Origin: Episyrphus balteatus
Lineage: Eukaryota; Arthropoda; Insecta; Diptera; Syrphidae
Length of the DNA: 64,000 bases
Reading direction: 5' to 3'
NCBI RefSeq assembly: GCF_945859705.1
Contig: NC_079135.1
Span: 128,024,551 to 128,088,550 of the forward strand
Position 1 is the stretch's first letter. Each line of letters opens with the position of its first letter. Of this stretch, positions 1 to 12,595 are shown piece after piece. Both the position numbers and the translations under genes were made by a program. The notes beneath the pieces were generated by a model. It had not been told where the DNA came from. It saw only the letters and a program-made list of their open reading frames with translations, and did no database searches.

Positions 1-128
1 GATGTTTGCATATACAGTTGAATGAAGATGTCGAAGAGTATCGGTCCCAACTTAAACTCTTGCGGCACTCCAGCGACGTAGATTGTTTTCTTTTGCTTGT
101 ACGGAAAGACAATTTTTTTAAATTCTAA
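1..128 (-). pseudogene. LINE reverse-transcriptase fragment, cut by window edge
   Basis: Read on the minus strand, this gives an open stretch ending off the window that contains I-Y-V-A-G-V-P-Q-E-F-K-L-G-P-I-L-F-D-I-F. It matches the RT signature GVPQGSxLGPxLF found in non-LTR retrotransposons of the Jockey/I type, with GS replaced by EF. The aligned part is only about 40 residues: too short to place in a clade, and the catalytic FADD block would lie beyond the left edge. The substituted signature suggests a decayed copy. Recognition rests on the motif alone, seen by eye. Confidence 0.6.
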
Positions 129-450
129 ACAAGTTGTTTGAATTTTATTTTTATTTTAGACATGATATTATTGTTTTCTTTTTGTAGAGTCCAAGGGTTA
201 TTAATGTGTATAATCCAATCAGCGAATGAATTGTTGAGTGTTTTCCTTGAAAGCAATAATGGACCCATATGAAATGATTTTCTTTCTCTTGTAATAAATA
301 GTTGAACTTCCTTAGGACAAGAGTACCTCCAGGTTCCAGAACACAGTGTACACAGCACAGCAGAGAGATTCGTCGGTATCCTTCTCCGTTGATCTGGTTG
401 GTCTTCTTTAGTACAATTTCACTTTATTTGTTCGGTTCGTTCGACACATT
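129..450. other. Unassigned AT-rich DNA
   Basis: No gene, terminal repeat or tandem structure was recognised. Short open frames on both strands here have no protein-like features. Confidence 0.5.
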
Positions 451-460
451 AATCAAAGTT

Positions 461-1339
461 AGGGTTGCCAGATATATTTTGACGAAACTAGTAATCGAGA
501 TTCAAAATCCCGGACTTTCCCGGACAAATAAGGACAAAAAAAAGAGTACAAAACTAGGACAAAAAAAAAATGCATAATTTTATAAAAAAAAAAATAACCG
601 AACAATCCTATTAAAATTTAACTAAAAATCACATTTTTAACCCTTGCTCCCGTAGCATTTTTTCTTATTTTTTCACAAAAAAAAAATAAATAAAAAACTC
701 TGAGAAAAAGTTTGGCCTTCTCGGTATAGTATTATAATAAACATTTGAGCTATAATACTACAAAAGTTACAATGCAATTCCAGTTAAAAAAATTTTAAAA
801 TTCCATTAAAAACCAATTGCGCAAAATTTTAAACGATTTAGTTAAATGCAAATAAAATTTTTAGTAAGTTACTAAGTAAAGAAATGGTCTTTTTGACTTA
901 GCAACTTACTTAAGTGGCTTTAGATTTTCCTTAATCGTTTAAAATTTTGCCATATTCTATATTTTTGAGTTTTGATTATATTGGAACAGAATACAAAACA
1001 GAATTGAGCAGATAATAAAGCAAAATAAAAACGCCTCGCTTTTAATGAACTCGATTCGTTTTTTGAATAATAAGGGACAATTTTTCAATAGTCAGATAAA
1101 CCTCAGAGCTTATTCCTAGGAATAAAAGTTTTTTTTTATATTGACATTTATTCTTATGATAGTCTAACTGACGATTGAAAAATTAGGACTAAATGAATTA
1201 AGAGTAGCATACAAGTAGTGAGATACTTAAAGGCTAGAAAAGAGTACAATCCCGGACAATTGATAGAAACTATCCTGGACGTCCCCCACACAGCCAAAAA
1301 AGAGTACATGTCCGGAAAACCCGGACGCCTGGCAACCCT
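461..1339. mobile_element. Non-autonomous TIR element with 10-bp TSD
   Basis: The element starts AGGGTTGCCAG and ends CTGGCAACCCT, a perfect 11-bp terminal inverted repeat. It is flanked by identical AATCAAAGTT at 451-460 and 1340-1349. Subterminal sequence at both ends is rich in CCGGAC and GAGTAC words. No transposase frame is present, so it must have moved in trans. A 10-bp TSD (11 if the bordering T is counted) fits Mutator-like elements better than hAT, which makes 8 bp. The superfamily is an inference; the boundaries are seen directly. Confidence 0.85.
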
Positions 1340-1349
1340 AATCAAAGTT

Positions 1350-2146
1350 CAACCAGAATACGTTATAGCTGTCATAGTACATACAAGTATATAATCAGTT
1401 TGCAACATCCTGTACTCATCAGTAAAATGCATTTTGTACTCTTCTAAGATGCAAATGAGCCCAACAGTTGTACCTGGTGCGAAACTGATTTGGACAAAAT
1501 GTCACTAAAACTTTTAAAATTAATTTAGCTCAAAACAGTCCACTAAAAACAAACACAAATAAATAAAATTACTCATTGTGTACTTATTTTTTCTTTGTTA
1601 AATTCTGTACTCTCCCTGAGTTCCTTATAAAAGTCTCTATTCAGTTAAATGAACAATTATACTGTACTTAGTACATAAACTCCTTTACTTAGAACGTAAA
1701 TTCTATATAGAGTACATACAAATCTTTAGATAAGGTTTGTGCTATTTTCAGTACATAATACTGAATTGAGTACATCACATGGATTTTTGAAAATTTCATT
1801 TGAAGAAGGTGAAATAGTATTTCTGCATTTACGTACAGTTAGTACACCCTTTAATGTTCTTAATTGTAAAAATTTTCTATAGGTACACAGAAATAGATTT
1901 GTGATTTTTTGTCTGTATGATTATGTAAATACAAAGTAATTATTTTAAGTCATTGAAACTTCAACCTTCGACCGCCCACGATCTATATCCCATCAGAAAT
2001 TAACCATTCAGCATCCAGAGAAGTTTCCACCAACAACTACTCTACTAACTCATACCGCACTTTGTCATAAAGAAAGACAAAAAAAAAAAACACATACATA
2101 TATACAAAATTTATAAAACTCAAAAGGAACTAAAACTCATTACTTA
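1350..2146. other. Unassigned DNA with dense GTAC words
   Basis: No gene is visible. Between about 1,375 and 1,890 the tetramer GTAC recurs roughly a dozen times, often as AGTACAT or TGTACT. The rest is AT-rich with an A-run near 2,080. Confidence 0.4.
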
Positions 2147-2963
2147 TAGGCTATTGATTATGTCGAAAAAAACAGGGCAATAAGGAACTAAGACGTTCAC
2201 GGGTTTTTATTGCAGGAATCGTTCAATGGGTTATAAAAGAACATAAAACCGCGGAGTGCTATTAAATGAGAGGGTGGAAACTGAAGATAGGGGTGTAAAA
2301 GCCCCCTTTTTGGTTTTTTCAATATATCTCGTAAACCGAGCAAAATTTTAGTATATTGCTCTTAAAACTTTTTGTAGAGAATTAAATTTCCTATTAGAAT
2401 AATGTTTTTTAAAAATTGAAAAAAAAAATTTCCATACCAAAATAGTCGAAACAATCATAAAAAAAATATCAAAAAAATCGATTTTTTGAGTTTTTTTGCT
2501 TTTTTAGTTGTACATTTTTTTTGGGTTGAGATAGACATAAACATTGCTCCAAAGAAAAAAAGAAGATTAAATTTCCTTCAAAACCCTGTACTCACTAAAT
2601 TTTTTCATTGAAAATTAACCGAAGTATGGCCATTTTAATTTATCTTTTTTTCGCATTTTTAGTTTTACTCAAGTAAAACAGAAACATTTGAGGGGAAAGT
2701 ACGATAACTTAAGCACCAAGAACTGATAATGAGATTTTGTAGAGGGGTTAAATACAATCATTGTTTACTATGGGAGGGGGGGTCTATGTCGCCCCGTTTT
2801 GGCGGGAGGGGCAATTTTCTAAAAAAAATACTTAAAATAAAAAAAAATTATTAAAAAACAACGGCAACACTCACAGTTTTGATTGATACTTTTTTCAAAA
2901 TCTAGAATTATAAACTTAATATTAATTTTAAAATGAAGTTATTTTAATCAATTTTTTTTGAAA
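2147..2963 (+). repeat. Foldback left arm
   Basis: This is one half of the inverted pair. It holds the words GGGGTGTAAAAGCCCCC (near 2,290) and CCCGTTTTGGCGGGAGG (near 2,792), both of which reappear inverted in the right arm. Confidence 0.9.
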
Positions 2964-3185
2964 TACCCGATTTCAAAGTCAAAACTTGTGAAAAAAAGTT
3001 TAAAAAGCACATTGAGTACAATTTTCACAAAGACTGTGGACTTCAATACGAAATTGATCGACAAAGTAAACTGCCTTAATTGATTTCTTATCAAATCATG
3101 AAAATCATAATGTTCCTATGCCTTCTACTTTTTGAGAAAATTGAAAAATAGACAAAATACTTTCATTATTGGAATCACTCGTTTG

Positions 3186-3992
3186 TTTCAAAAACAATTG
3201 ATTAAAATAACTTCATTTTAAAATTAATATTAAGTTTATAATTCTAGCTTTTGAAAAAAGTATCAATCAAAACTGTGAGTGTTGCCGTTGTTTTTTAATA
3301 ATTTTTTTTTATTTTAAGTATTTTTTTTAGAAAATTGCCCCTCCCGCCAAAACGGGGCGACATAGACCCCCCCTCCCATAGTAAACAATGATTGTATTTA
3401 ACCCCTCTACAAAATCTCATTATCAGTTCTTGGTGCTTAAGTTATCGTACTTTCCCCTCAAATGTTTCTGTTTTACTTGAGTAAAACTAAAAATGCGAAA
3501 AAAAGATAAATTAAAATGGCCATACTTCGGTTAATTTTCAATGAAAAAATTTAGTGAGTACAGGGTTTTGAAGGAAATTTAATCTTCTTTTTTTCTTTGG
3601 AGCAATGTTTATGTCTATCTCAACCCAAAAAAAATGTACAACTAAAAAAGCAAAAAAACTCAAAAAATCGATTTTTTTGATATTTTTTTTATGATTGTTT
3701 CGACTATTTTGGTATGGAAATTTTTTTTTTCAATTTTTAAAAAACATTATTCTAATAGGAAATTTAATTCTCTACAAAAAGTTTTAAGAGCAATATACTA
3801 AAATTTTGCTCGGTTTCCGAGATATATTGAAAAAACCAAAAAGGGGGCTTTTACACCCCTATCTTCAGTTTCCACCCTCTCATTTAATAGCACTCCGCGG
3901 TTTTATGTTCTTTTATAACCCATTGAACGATTCCTGCAATAAAAACCCGTGAACGTCTTAGTTCCTTTCTAAATGACATAATCAATAGCCTA
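3186..3992 (-). repeat. Foldback right arm
   Basis: Reverse complement of the left arm. Visible differences include a single base in the CGAG-palindrome near 3,817 (against 2,333) and one in the CTAG word near 3,246 (against 2,903). Confidence 0.9.
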
Positions 3993-6089
3993 TTATGCAT
4001 ATCTCGTATTCGCTTCAAACATTCACTTAACCTTACCCAAAAAGGAACAAAATTCCTTACACCAAGGACTCAAACAAAAAAAAAAATAAAAAATAAAAAA
4101 CATTTTTCATACTAATCCCAAATTCCTTTTGCAAAATCCTAACAAACACACTCCTGGGATATATACCATTTGTGAGGGACAACCATATAAGAGAAAGATA
4201 TGAGTTTTCTTCCATTTTTATTTTTTTATAAAAAAAAGAAAAAAAATTCTTTCAAATTTTCTCGTAAATTTCAAATTCGCAAAGTGTCCTAAAAAAGGAT
4301 TCTCGTTCCCGATAATAAGTTTCATATAGTTGCTATCTGCTTTTTCTAAAACTTACATAGTCAGTCAAGACATCCATCGCATCAACTATCAAACTATCTT
4401 ACCACCCACGCATCCATTTTTACCCCACACACATACTCTCATAACTAAATCCACATTCATGCACGAGTGAGTAGGTAGTACGCCCGGCCCCCAGGAACAA
4501 ATTGAATTAGTGTAATCAAAAAGTCGGAAGTTTTCTACACAACTCTCATTAGTTCCGATTCCCGGATGAACGAATAGATGGATGCACAGCATCCATCCAC
4601 TATAACTTCTGCATCCTAGAAAATGGTCAAGTATGAAGTTGGCCCAAACGAGTCAATGGACATGGACAACACTCTGCGATGATGACGACGAGGACGACCA
4701 AGTCTTCGGACCAGTTCATTCTCGTAAAAGTTTTTCCTTGCCAATTGGGATTTGTATAAGTTTCGCCCTGATCAGGTCCTGGCCCCTGGTTGTCTGTGCC
4801 TCCGTCATCACATGCAGATGGACCATATATAGACCCCGATGCCATTCACAAGAAGTTACAGCAGGATTATCTCCAGGACTTTAGAACTTAACTTATCCCG
4901 GATATATTATTATCAATTTTTTTTTTTTTTTTGCTGTCCTCCTTTGCTTAAACTTATTCGGAAAACCTCGCATCATATGGTAACAAGGCAACTTTCTCCT
5001 CGATGCCATATCGTCCCTCTAACAAGGACCTTTTGTATCCTTACACAGATATTTATGTGTGTGTGTGTGTGAGTGTAATGAAGGATATAATGCAAAAGTT
5101 GAGTACACACAGGTTTGAGCATCAATTATTATGGATGAAATAAATTGCTGATAATCGAGGACATATACAGAAAGTCCTAAAGTGAGTTTTCTTTGTATGT
5201 ATGTGTGTGTGTGTCTTCTATACTTTAATCTATATCTCTGTCTAAATATCTTTATCTATATAGACAGCAATATATCTGTCAAATAGTGAGTTACCGAGAT
5301 GAAAAATTACCAGTGTCCTTTTGTCAAAGAATTTATGATCCTTTGAAGCTGGCAATATTATTGTTGCAAGGGTAAGCATTTTCTTTGTGTTAGCTGCAAA
5401 AAGCAACCAAGCAAGCAAGTAAGTAACAATATAATACTGAGCTTTTATTATTATAACCTTTTCTTCCTTTTCTTAAGGTTCACTAGCAGACATAAATATA
5501 TATGTATGTCTGGGAGAAAAGAGATCTAAGATATAGGAGCTGGGAGAATAATTGCTCAAGGACACATACACATCTGTTCTTTCTCTCTTGTTAAGAGTTT
5601 AAGGACAGTAAATGAATTTCAATTCATTAAATGTTCATTTATTTCCTTCAATTTTTCTTCGTTTTCATAGGCACAGTGGGGCCGATGTTTCCAGGAAGGA
5701 AATGATAGTTATTTAGGGTAGTTTGTTTCAAGAATCCTTCTTTTAGTTAGAATAGCACTGATTAAGGAATGAACAATGGAAGGAAGTTATTTCAGAATTT
5801 ACAGACCCGATGTAAAAATGAGACCAACATTATTATATTTAGTAAAAAGTCACATACCTAATAACCAAGGCGTTTACAACAATAACTTATTCGTTAAATT
5901 ACAAAAAGCATTTTAGAAGTTGTGATGAAAAGCTAGGGTTTCCGCTTCCCATCTCGTCAGGGTTGCCACGTATTCAGTAAACTTTTTTGTATCCTTATCA
6001 AACTTGAACGTACATTTTTCGGATGTACATAGATAATGTTATTGCATGCACGTTGACATGGGATTGCCTTAAAAATAGAACCCATCATA
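3993..6089. other. Unassigned DNA
   Basis: About 4,380-4,900 is less AT-rich and keeps open frames on both strands at once, which points to base composition rather than coding. A short (TG)n tract lies at 5,056-5,072. Everything else is AT-rich without recognisable genes or repeats. Confidence 0.4.
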
Positions 6090-6295
6090 GGGTTGCCATG
6101 ATATGTTTTGTTTTTTATTTATTTATTTTTTTTTTCAAGCTTGCACGGGTAAAAGCAGAAAGTGTAAAATTTGGATCTACTTATTCTGCTAATATACATT
6201 TTCAAACCAAAACCTTCTATAGAATAGTTTTTGAAAAATAATCTAAAATCAAACTTTTTAAAAAAGATAAGCCGGTTCATTGAAAATGGCAACCC
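6090..6295. mobile_element. Small MITE, GGGTTGCCAT ends
   Basis: It begins GGGTTGCCAT and ends ATGGCAACCC, an exact 10-bp inverted repeat, with TA on both outer sides. It is 206 bp long with no coding capacity. A further GGGTTGCCA word at about 5,963 may be another fragment of the same family. The 461-1339 element has a similar GGGTTGCCA end but a different TSD, so the two may be unrelated. Confidence 0.5.
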
Positions 6296-6297
6296 TA

Positions 6298-7300
6298 TTT
6301 TGTTTTGTTTATTTCGACCGCACGTTGCCAACAACAAATGATCCAATTTTTGATTTTTGTGAAATTAAAACACAAATCCATGGAACGATTCTTTTCATTT
6401 TTTGAAACGAATCAGCTGTTTAGGTCCGTGGAAGTGAAAAACTCATTTTTTAGCAAAAAATAACTTTTTAATTAAACTTTTTTTTCTCAAAAAAAATTCT
6501 TTGTGTGATTTCCAATCCATCAATACATAATTTGCATTTCTAATGAAAAGGCAACACAGTCAAATATCCATTAACACATTTTCCCGGATTGATTTAAATA
6601 ATAGCTATAACTCTGGCCCCTTAAAGTAAAATAAAAGCAATAAACTTAATCTTCTAACAGGAATGTTATTTGGACTATATTCCATCCAGATACATAAACA
6701 TAAGATAAATAAATAATATTAGATATGCAGTGCCCAAACCAGTGGATTTACTTTTTCTAAATTATTAATTAAAAAGGTCACTGTGGTGTATGCGTGCTAT
6801 TTTTTTAAAGGTAAATAAAAAATAATGCTTCTATAATTTTTAATCTAAAATAACGAAAAAATAGTTGGGCAATCCCTGTCTAACGTTGGGCAAACGACCA
6901 ACAGTGCAAAACCAACAACTCAAAAGAATTTCGGTGAAATTCACTCGTTCATGTTTTATTCGGCATTGCGAAATGTATGTTAAAGCCATTGAGTTTTGTT
7001 TTGGAAAGTTATTACGTCTTTACCTTTTCATTAGGTAGGTATTTTGTTTCAACTTAGTGAGAACAAAAATCAAGAGGGCTTATTAACCTGCACTGAAAGT
7101 ATAACCTGGTGTAGTTTTGATATTTTTGTGGTCCGTCACTTCTAACAGTGTAGAATTCAACAAAAATTATGAGAATCAGCTTAAAATATTATACTAATAA
7201 AAACATATTTTTTCATTTTTGATTTTTCTAATCTATTATAATTCACACTAAGATCTTTCAAATAAAATTAAAAAAAAGAGGTTGTCTGTAAAGCCGGTTT
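6298..7300. other. Unassigned AT-rich DNA
   Basis: I see no gene, terminal repeat or tandem structure here. Confidence 0.4.
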
Positions 7301-7307
7301 ACGGACG

Positions 7308-9079
7308 ATGATTTTACGTGATAACGTCGTCAGAAAACAGGTTGTGTGCTTTTGTTTAAAATGAATCAATTGAAGCGTTTACTAATTTCAAACAATCATA
7401 ATTTACAAGAAAAAGCTAAAAATATATATATCTTTTTTTATTTTCTCATTATATTAATTTTTTTATTTTAAAAGCTTACAAAAAAAAGCCAAGTATTTCT
7501 TCTTAAGAATAAAACCATTTTTAAATTTTTACAATGCGCAGAAAGTATAAAAATAATTTATTGAAAACAATCATTTTTATCAAAAAAGCAAAAAAAAAAC
7601 ATGAATTTTTATTTTCTCACGTCATTAATTCCATTTTTTCCCCTACCAACCTATACAAAATTTTATACCATCTGAAAGCTTATTGTCTTAGCTCAATATA
7701 TATATATCGATCAAGTCTATGAAACATCTACAAAAAGAGCTAGAATTTTTTGAACTCGATAAAATTTCATTAAAAAAAGCAAAAAAAAAACATATATTTT
7801 TATGTTCTCAGGCTATGGAATAAATTTTTTTTTGGTTGACAACCTATACCATGTAAAACCTTATTATTTGACCTTTCATATGACGTATCAATCTCATTTC
7901 AAAGATGACTACAAGAGAAGTTATAATTTTTTAAAGTCAACCATGACGAATTTCCAGACTGAGATTACGGTACTCCCCACACTGGTGGCTGTTCGTGGGG
8001 CAACAGATCTCCACTGGTGTTTTGAGGTTTTTCGCAAGTTTCTTGATTTAACATTGTGTAGCTTATAGTAAGTCTACCGTTATGTGTGATATACCAAATG
8101 AAAGGTAATTGTATCAGAATCAGGAAGTTTAATAAAATTTCTATCTGCTCTTGGTCAAAAGTTATAACCTGTTGAATTATAAAATTTTCTTTTACCGTTA
8201 TCTCGAAATTGTGTTTACGAAAATGATTGAAACTTCGCACACATTTAGTCGTGGTCGTGGTCTATCATTACTCTTCATACTTTATTCCTGTATCTATTAA
8301 AGAAAAAAAGATAAAAATAAAAAACCATGAAAATCGGTTAAAAACAGTAAAAAAACGTGTTTTTTAAAAACTTGTTTCTTCCATTATTCGGTCAAAACTC
8401 ACTAAACGATTCCAAGTTTTTGCACATGTATACATAAGGCCAAAACCTACACGTCGTATAGGTTTGAACGCTCCAAAAAAAAAGTTAAAATCAAAAACTA
8501 CCCAAAAATACCCCTAAAAAACAAGGTGTTTTTCAAAAATTCATATTTCGGAACGCAGAGTGTTGGAAAAAAATCCGTATCAGACACCTACTTTTTTTTC
8601 CTCATCTTTCACCTGGCACGTTTAGAATTGTCAAAAAAAATGTCCGTATCCAAAATCACCATTTTGTCATAGCCCCAACACGTGTAAAACGTTCAAACAA
8701 AAGGTTGTAGCTTAGTTTCAAAAATGTTTAGAATTTTTTTTTAAATGCAGTTATTCTTAAATTAATTTTATCTATCTATAGGTAACAAAAAAAATCAACT
8801 CTCTACGACTTCGCGTTTAGATTTTAGCCTAAATTTCATCTTTCCGTTTTACCCCTATTTACCCTATTAAATGACAGAATTTTTAAAAATCCTTCATTTG
8901 AATTAAGGTTATTATCTTTCAAATTTTTGTACCTCCAATAGTTTATTTTTAATTTTTAATTGAAATTTTTTGCCGCACTGCGAAAGTGCGAGAGTGGAAC
9001 GGGAAAAAATGGCGTCACTTTTTTGTGGTGGCTGCCATGGTTCATCGATTTATAAGACGTTATCACGTCAAAAATTATT
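7308..9079. mobile_element. Possible diverged TIR element
   Basis: TTTACGTGATAACGTC near the left end is matched inverted by GACGTTATCACGTCAAA near the right end (about 9,056-9,072). The interior is AT-rich non-coding sequence with short CTCAAATT-type words and no transposase. No TSD was resolved and the inverted match is short, so this may be chance or a very old copy. Confidence 0.3.
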
Positions 9080-10940
9080 AAGTTAAGTTTGTATGAACTG
9101 AAATTGAAACTGAAAACTGCTGGAAATTTTTATTATCTATATTATTGACAAAGTTTCATACCAATTATTAACTTTAAACTCCTATGATTTAGCTTATAAA
9201 CTCATTAAGTCCTCAAGTTTTTTGTAATGAAATTTGGACGTCGCTATATGGTGTGTAGAAGTGGGAATGGAAAAACAAACATGATTTTGCCAATGGCTTC
9301 CACTTCAGCAAAAGTTGTAGGTATAATGACGTTAAATAATTTTGTCGAAATAGAAATACATGGGTGTTTTTTGTTTTTGTTTCAAACACATTTAATTACC
9401 TCTGTTGTAGAAGGGCTGTATAGATAAAGTTAAAGGTAAAGGTTACTTCTTAAAATAATAATTTTTTTTTCCAAAGCTTTGATCTCTTTTTTCCCTTTTA
9501 TCTTAATTTTTCAACATTAACAATAATAAATCAACAAAATCCAACAAAAAAAAGGTTAATTAAAAAATTCTACTCTATCATAAAAATAGTTTTGTCTCGC
9601 GTCATAAAAGTAGAAAAAAAAACCAACGATTATAAACCCTAATCATCCACCTGAAAAATGAACAAAAATATAAAAAATCCTCTGATCCTTCTCGAGAATA
9701 TAAATTAGTGCGAATCAAAATCGCCACTGGCATTACAATAAATTCAAATTCATACTCACCATAACTGCACAGCTCATAGCTGCTGTATTCTCTCTATCAT
9801 CTTTGTATTTCATTCGCATCATTTTTAAAAAGAATTTTTTTTCTGTTAATTCTGTATATCCTCCTTCTCATGTTCGCTAAGCTCAGAGGAAATAATTACA
9901 GCCAAGCACATTTTTACCCCCAACAACAATTTTGAAAAAAAAAAAAAAACAATAAAAAACAATTCCAATTTTCAAATCCTCATTTCCCGTTTCGTTACCT
10001 CATCAAAAGGATAATTACAAAGAATAAAAAAAAAAAATAAAATAACTTTTTGCAAAAATAAAAGTCCTGGAAAATAACAAAATGCACACTCACGTAGCAG
10101 ATACATATACTTTTCAACTTTCATTATTCCAAATTCATTGGGTGCGCTCCTGACCATAAAGCGAGCAGTGCCCTTAAGCACCACCCCACAATGTCCCCTC
10201 CCAAACACCCCCTCTCTCCATACACCGTCAATGCCACCGCTCACCGCTTGCCAGAAATTGTATTTTTCTTTAATTTAAAAACTCCCGTGCTGCTTTCGTA
10301 TAAACATACACACACACAGCAGCACATACAAAGGATATAGACATACAGGATGTTTTTCCTCGATTCCGCAATCCGAAATGGAAAAATAACAATTGGCCTC
10401 CACTATAGGCCGACCAAACGAACGTTGCCAGCAGTTGTATTGTATAGGAACTGATGCTGCCGCTGCCTGTCGCTGTAGCTGCATCCAACACAACCTAAGT
10501 CTGGCACAGAGTCAACCGCGAAACATGGATCTCTCTATTGGATGGCATCCTCAATCCTTTTTTTTTTTTTTTTTCATCAACCACCCCTTCAGTTCGTTCC
10601 ATCTGTGACCCATACCCCAAGATTCGGTTGATGCAGTTTTTTTGAACACCGCCTGCCACCGCTGCACCTCCTCCATTTAAATGGAAAATTGGAAGCAAAT
10701 CCCTTTTCAACCGCGTCACTATGTTTTGTGTATATGTGTTTGTATATGTGTGTGTGGGTTAGGATACTAGAATACTCTACAAGGCCACAAAACTGCGGGG
10801 GTGGTATGCCAAGGCAAAAAAAAATTGTAAAACACCGGAATATGTCCTGTTGTTGTTCAACACTCCTCGTCTCCGCGCTTCTACCCATAACCCATCATTC
10901 CTATATTTTTGTGTGTGTGTTAGTGTGTTTGTATTCACCA
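9080..10940. other. Unassigned DNA, partly higher GC
   Basis: About 10,150-10,900 has a more even composition with CCGCC, GCTGC and (TG)n runs and overlapping open frames on both strands. No frame has recognisable domains. This may be host regulatory DNA upstream of the leader candidate at 11.34 kb. Confidence 0.35.
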
Positions 10941-11339
10941 TAGATGAAACGAAAACATGGAAATTATCTACGCGCGATAAAGCTCAGAAAATCCCGTATA
11001 CCGTTCTCTTCGTGAACTAGCTAGAGTCCTCCTAAACATTAATGGCGGTCGGATTGTTGCCAGTTCGCGTTGCAAATAAACAAATACAAAAAATGAACAA
11101 AAAAAAAAGGACGAGCAACTAAAAATACCGTTGCACATTTGTAAACTTTGGGGTTTTGTTAGTTTTCTGTCATTTTTTTTTTTTTTTATTCTGTGCAATT
11201 TTTTTCAATTGCATCCTTGCGAAAAGAGACCAGCTTTATCGGACCAAAACTAAATTCACGCGGAAGCTTTAAGGACTTCACACAGTGTGAGAGATAGAAA
11301 GAAACAAAAAAAACAAAAAAACAAGCAATTGAGGGAGGA

Positions 11340-11348
11340 TATATAAAA
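11340..11348 (+). promoter_or_regulatory. Candidate TATA box
   Basis: TATATAAAA, followed about 30 bp downstream by a CACAGCTGAG region where transcription could start, then several hundred bases resembling a fly 5' leader. No experiment or alignment supports it. Confidence 0.3.
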
Positions 11349-11369
11349 ACAAAAAAAAGGACTAAAAAA

Positions 11370-11765
11370 AGTGCACAGCTGAGAGCGTGGAAAACGAAAA
11401 GAAATCCAGGATACAACTAACCGGAAACATAAAGCGTAATCTTCTGGGCTAGAGAAAGGATGCACGAAAAAAAAAATATCACAAAAAAAAACAACAAAAA
11501 ACAACGAAACACAAGTGAAAAAGTGCACATAAAAGTGGAACGCGCGTTTTTTGCCCTCGCTCGTGTGCCTTTCCTTGCATTTGCTGCTGGTAGATCTCTA
11601 AAAACTGGACATTGGGCAATTGAGAAAGATTCAGAGGAGCTCTATGCAGAAGCTTTGTATACACAAAGAATTTGTTGGATATTTTGATTACGGGATTAAA
11701 GGCGGAAAAACTCGAGGAGTACAAAGCCCTTTTGGAATATATAAGAGAACTCGTTTAAAGTGGAG
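11370..11765 (+). other. Candidate non-coding 5' leader exon
   Basis: The stretch is A-rich on the plus strand, with AACAAC, CACAAGTGAAAAAGTG and GTGGAACGCGCG words typical of 5' untranslated exons of fly developmental genes. It lies just downstream of a TATA-like box. Short frames within it (for example 11,460-11,687) have no protein-like features. No convincing splice donor was identified. It could equally be ordinary intergenic sequence. Confidence 0.25.
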
Positions 11766-12327
11766 ATAGTTTGTTTGTTTTTTTTTTTATTTTTTTTTAA
11801 TCTGTCTAGCAAAGCGAGATACAAAATTGGTAAAATTCTTACTTATGTCACTATAGGGGGATACAGGTAGCTAAAATCTTTGAAATTAAGAACATTGAAG
11901 TTTTTGGGAGAGAGTTTATTTTGTTTTTATAGTAATTCTGTACAAATCTGAACTTCACTGTATTTAGTGGAAATTTGAATCGGCCGAGTATGGTATCAGT
12001 GTAACACCTGTCTTTTTGTAATAAACTCCAACATTAAAACAAATTGGGCAGTTTTTTTGAGCCTGGTTTGCCAAGAAAATGCCCCACTTTAGAATGCTTT
12101 TAGTTTTGAGTAGGCTCGATGTCATCGAAATATGTTCCAGTGTTTATCAAATATATTAGAGTTTTTAGTTGCACAAACAAAATATTATGATGACTAAGAT
12201 GTATCTTTGAAAATAAAAAACTGAAGCCTGATGATTTTCAAACCGGCCATTCTGTACCTATTTATGTAGGTATGTATGCATTCAAAAATCGGAACTTCTA
12301 ATTCGGTTTTCTAAAGTCCAACCATAC
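11766..12327. other. Unassigned AT-rich DNA
   Basis: No gene or repeat was recognised. Confidence 0.4.
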
Positions 12328-12331
12328 TTAA

Positions 12332-12595
12332 CCCTCTGTCGGCACAGAGGGGTATAAGTTTGGCACGACAAAATAAAAATATAACAATTAAGAACAAAGT
12401 GGGTTCAAAAAAGTCTCTTTATAATAATTGTTACAATATATTTTTTTTGGAATTGTGAATTTAATATTCAAATTCCTCAGAAATTCCTTTATAAAATATT
12501 GAGACTGAAAAAGTTCTAGCGACATGAAAAAGTACAAAACAAATTCGCACCCGTGTGCCTATAACGTCCCAAAAAAGGGGTGTGTCTACAGAGGG
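12332..12595. mobile_element. piggyBac-like MITE
   Basis: It starts CCCTCTGTCGGCACA directly after TTAA (12,328-12,331) and ends TGTGTCTACAGAGGG followed by TAAA. The ends are inverted repeats with two mismatches. CCC ends with a TTAA target are the piggyBac pattern; here the right-hand TTAA appears mutated to TAAA. It is 264 bp long and non-coding. Confidence 0.5.

Larger units (their letters stand above)
2147..3992. mobile_element. Large near-perfect foldback element
   Basis: The left arm (about 2,147-2,963) and right arm (about 3,186-3,992) are reverse complements over roughly 810 bp with only a few mismatches, separated by a spacer of about 220 bp (2,964-3,185). The outer ends read GGCTATTGATTATGTC at 2,149 and GACATAATCAATAGCC at 3,975. 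Just inside these ends (2,165-2,181 against 3,958-3,974) the arms differ, so the palindrome is not fully uniform. There is no transposase and no clear TSD. A transcript through it would fold into a long hairpin. Part of the right arm (about 3,270-3,430) has a diverged relative at 17,946-18,115. Confidence 0.9.

Noticed and set aside
4627..4884. Opposed open frames in a less AT-rich stretch
   Set aside because: Open on both strands at once with no recognisable family or splice context.
11186..11528. Phe/Cys-rich minus-strand frames
   Set aside because: They are the complement of the A-rich leader-like sequence and have no protein-like features.
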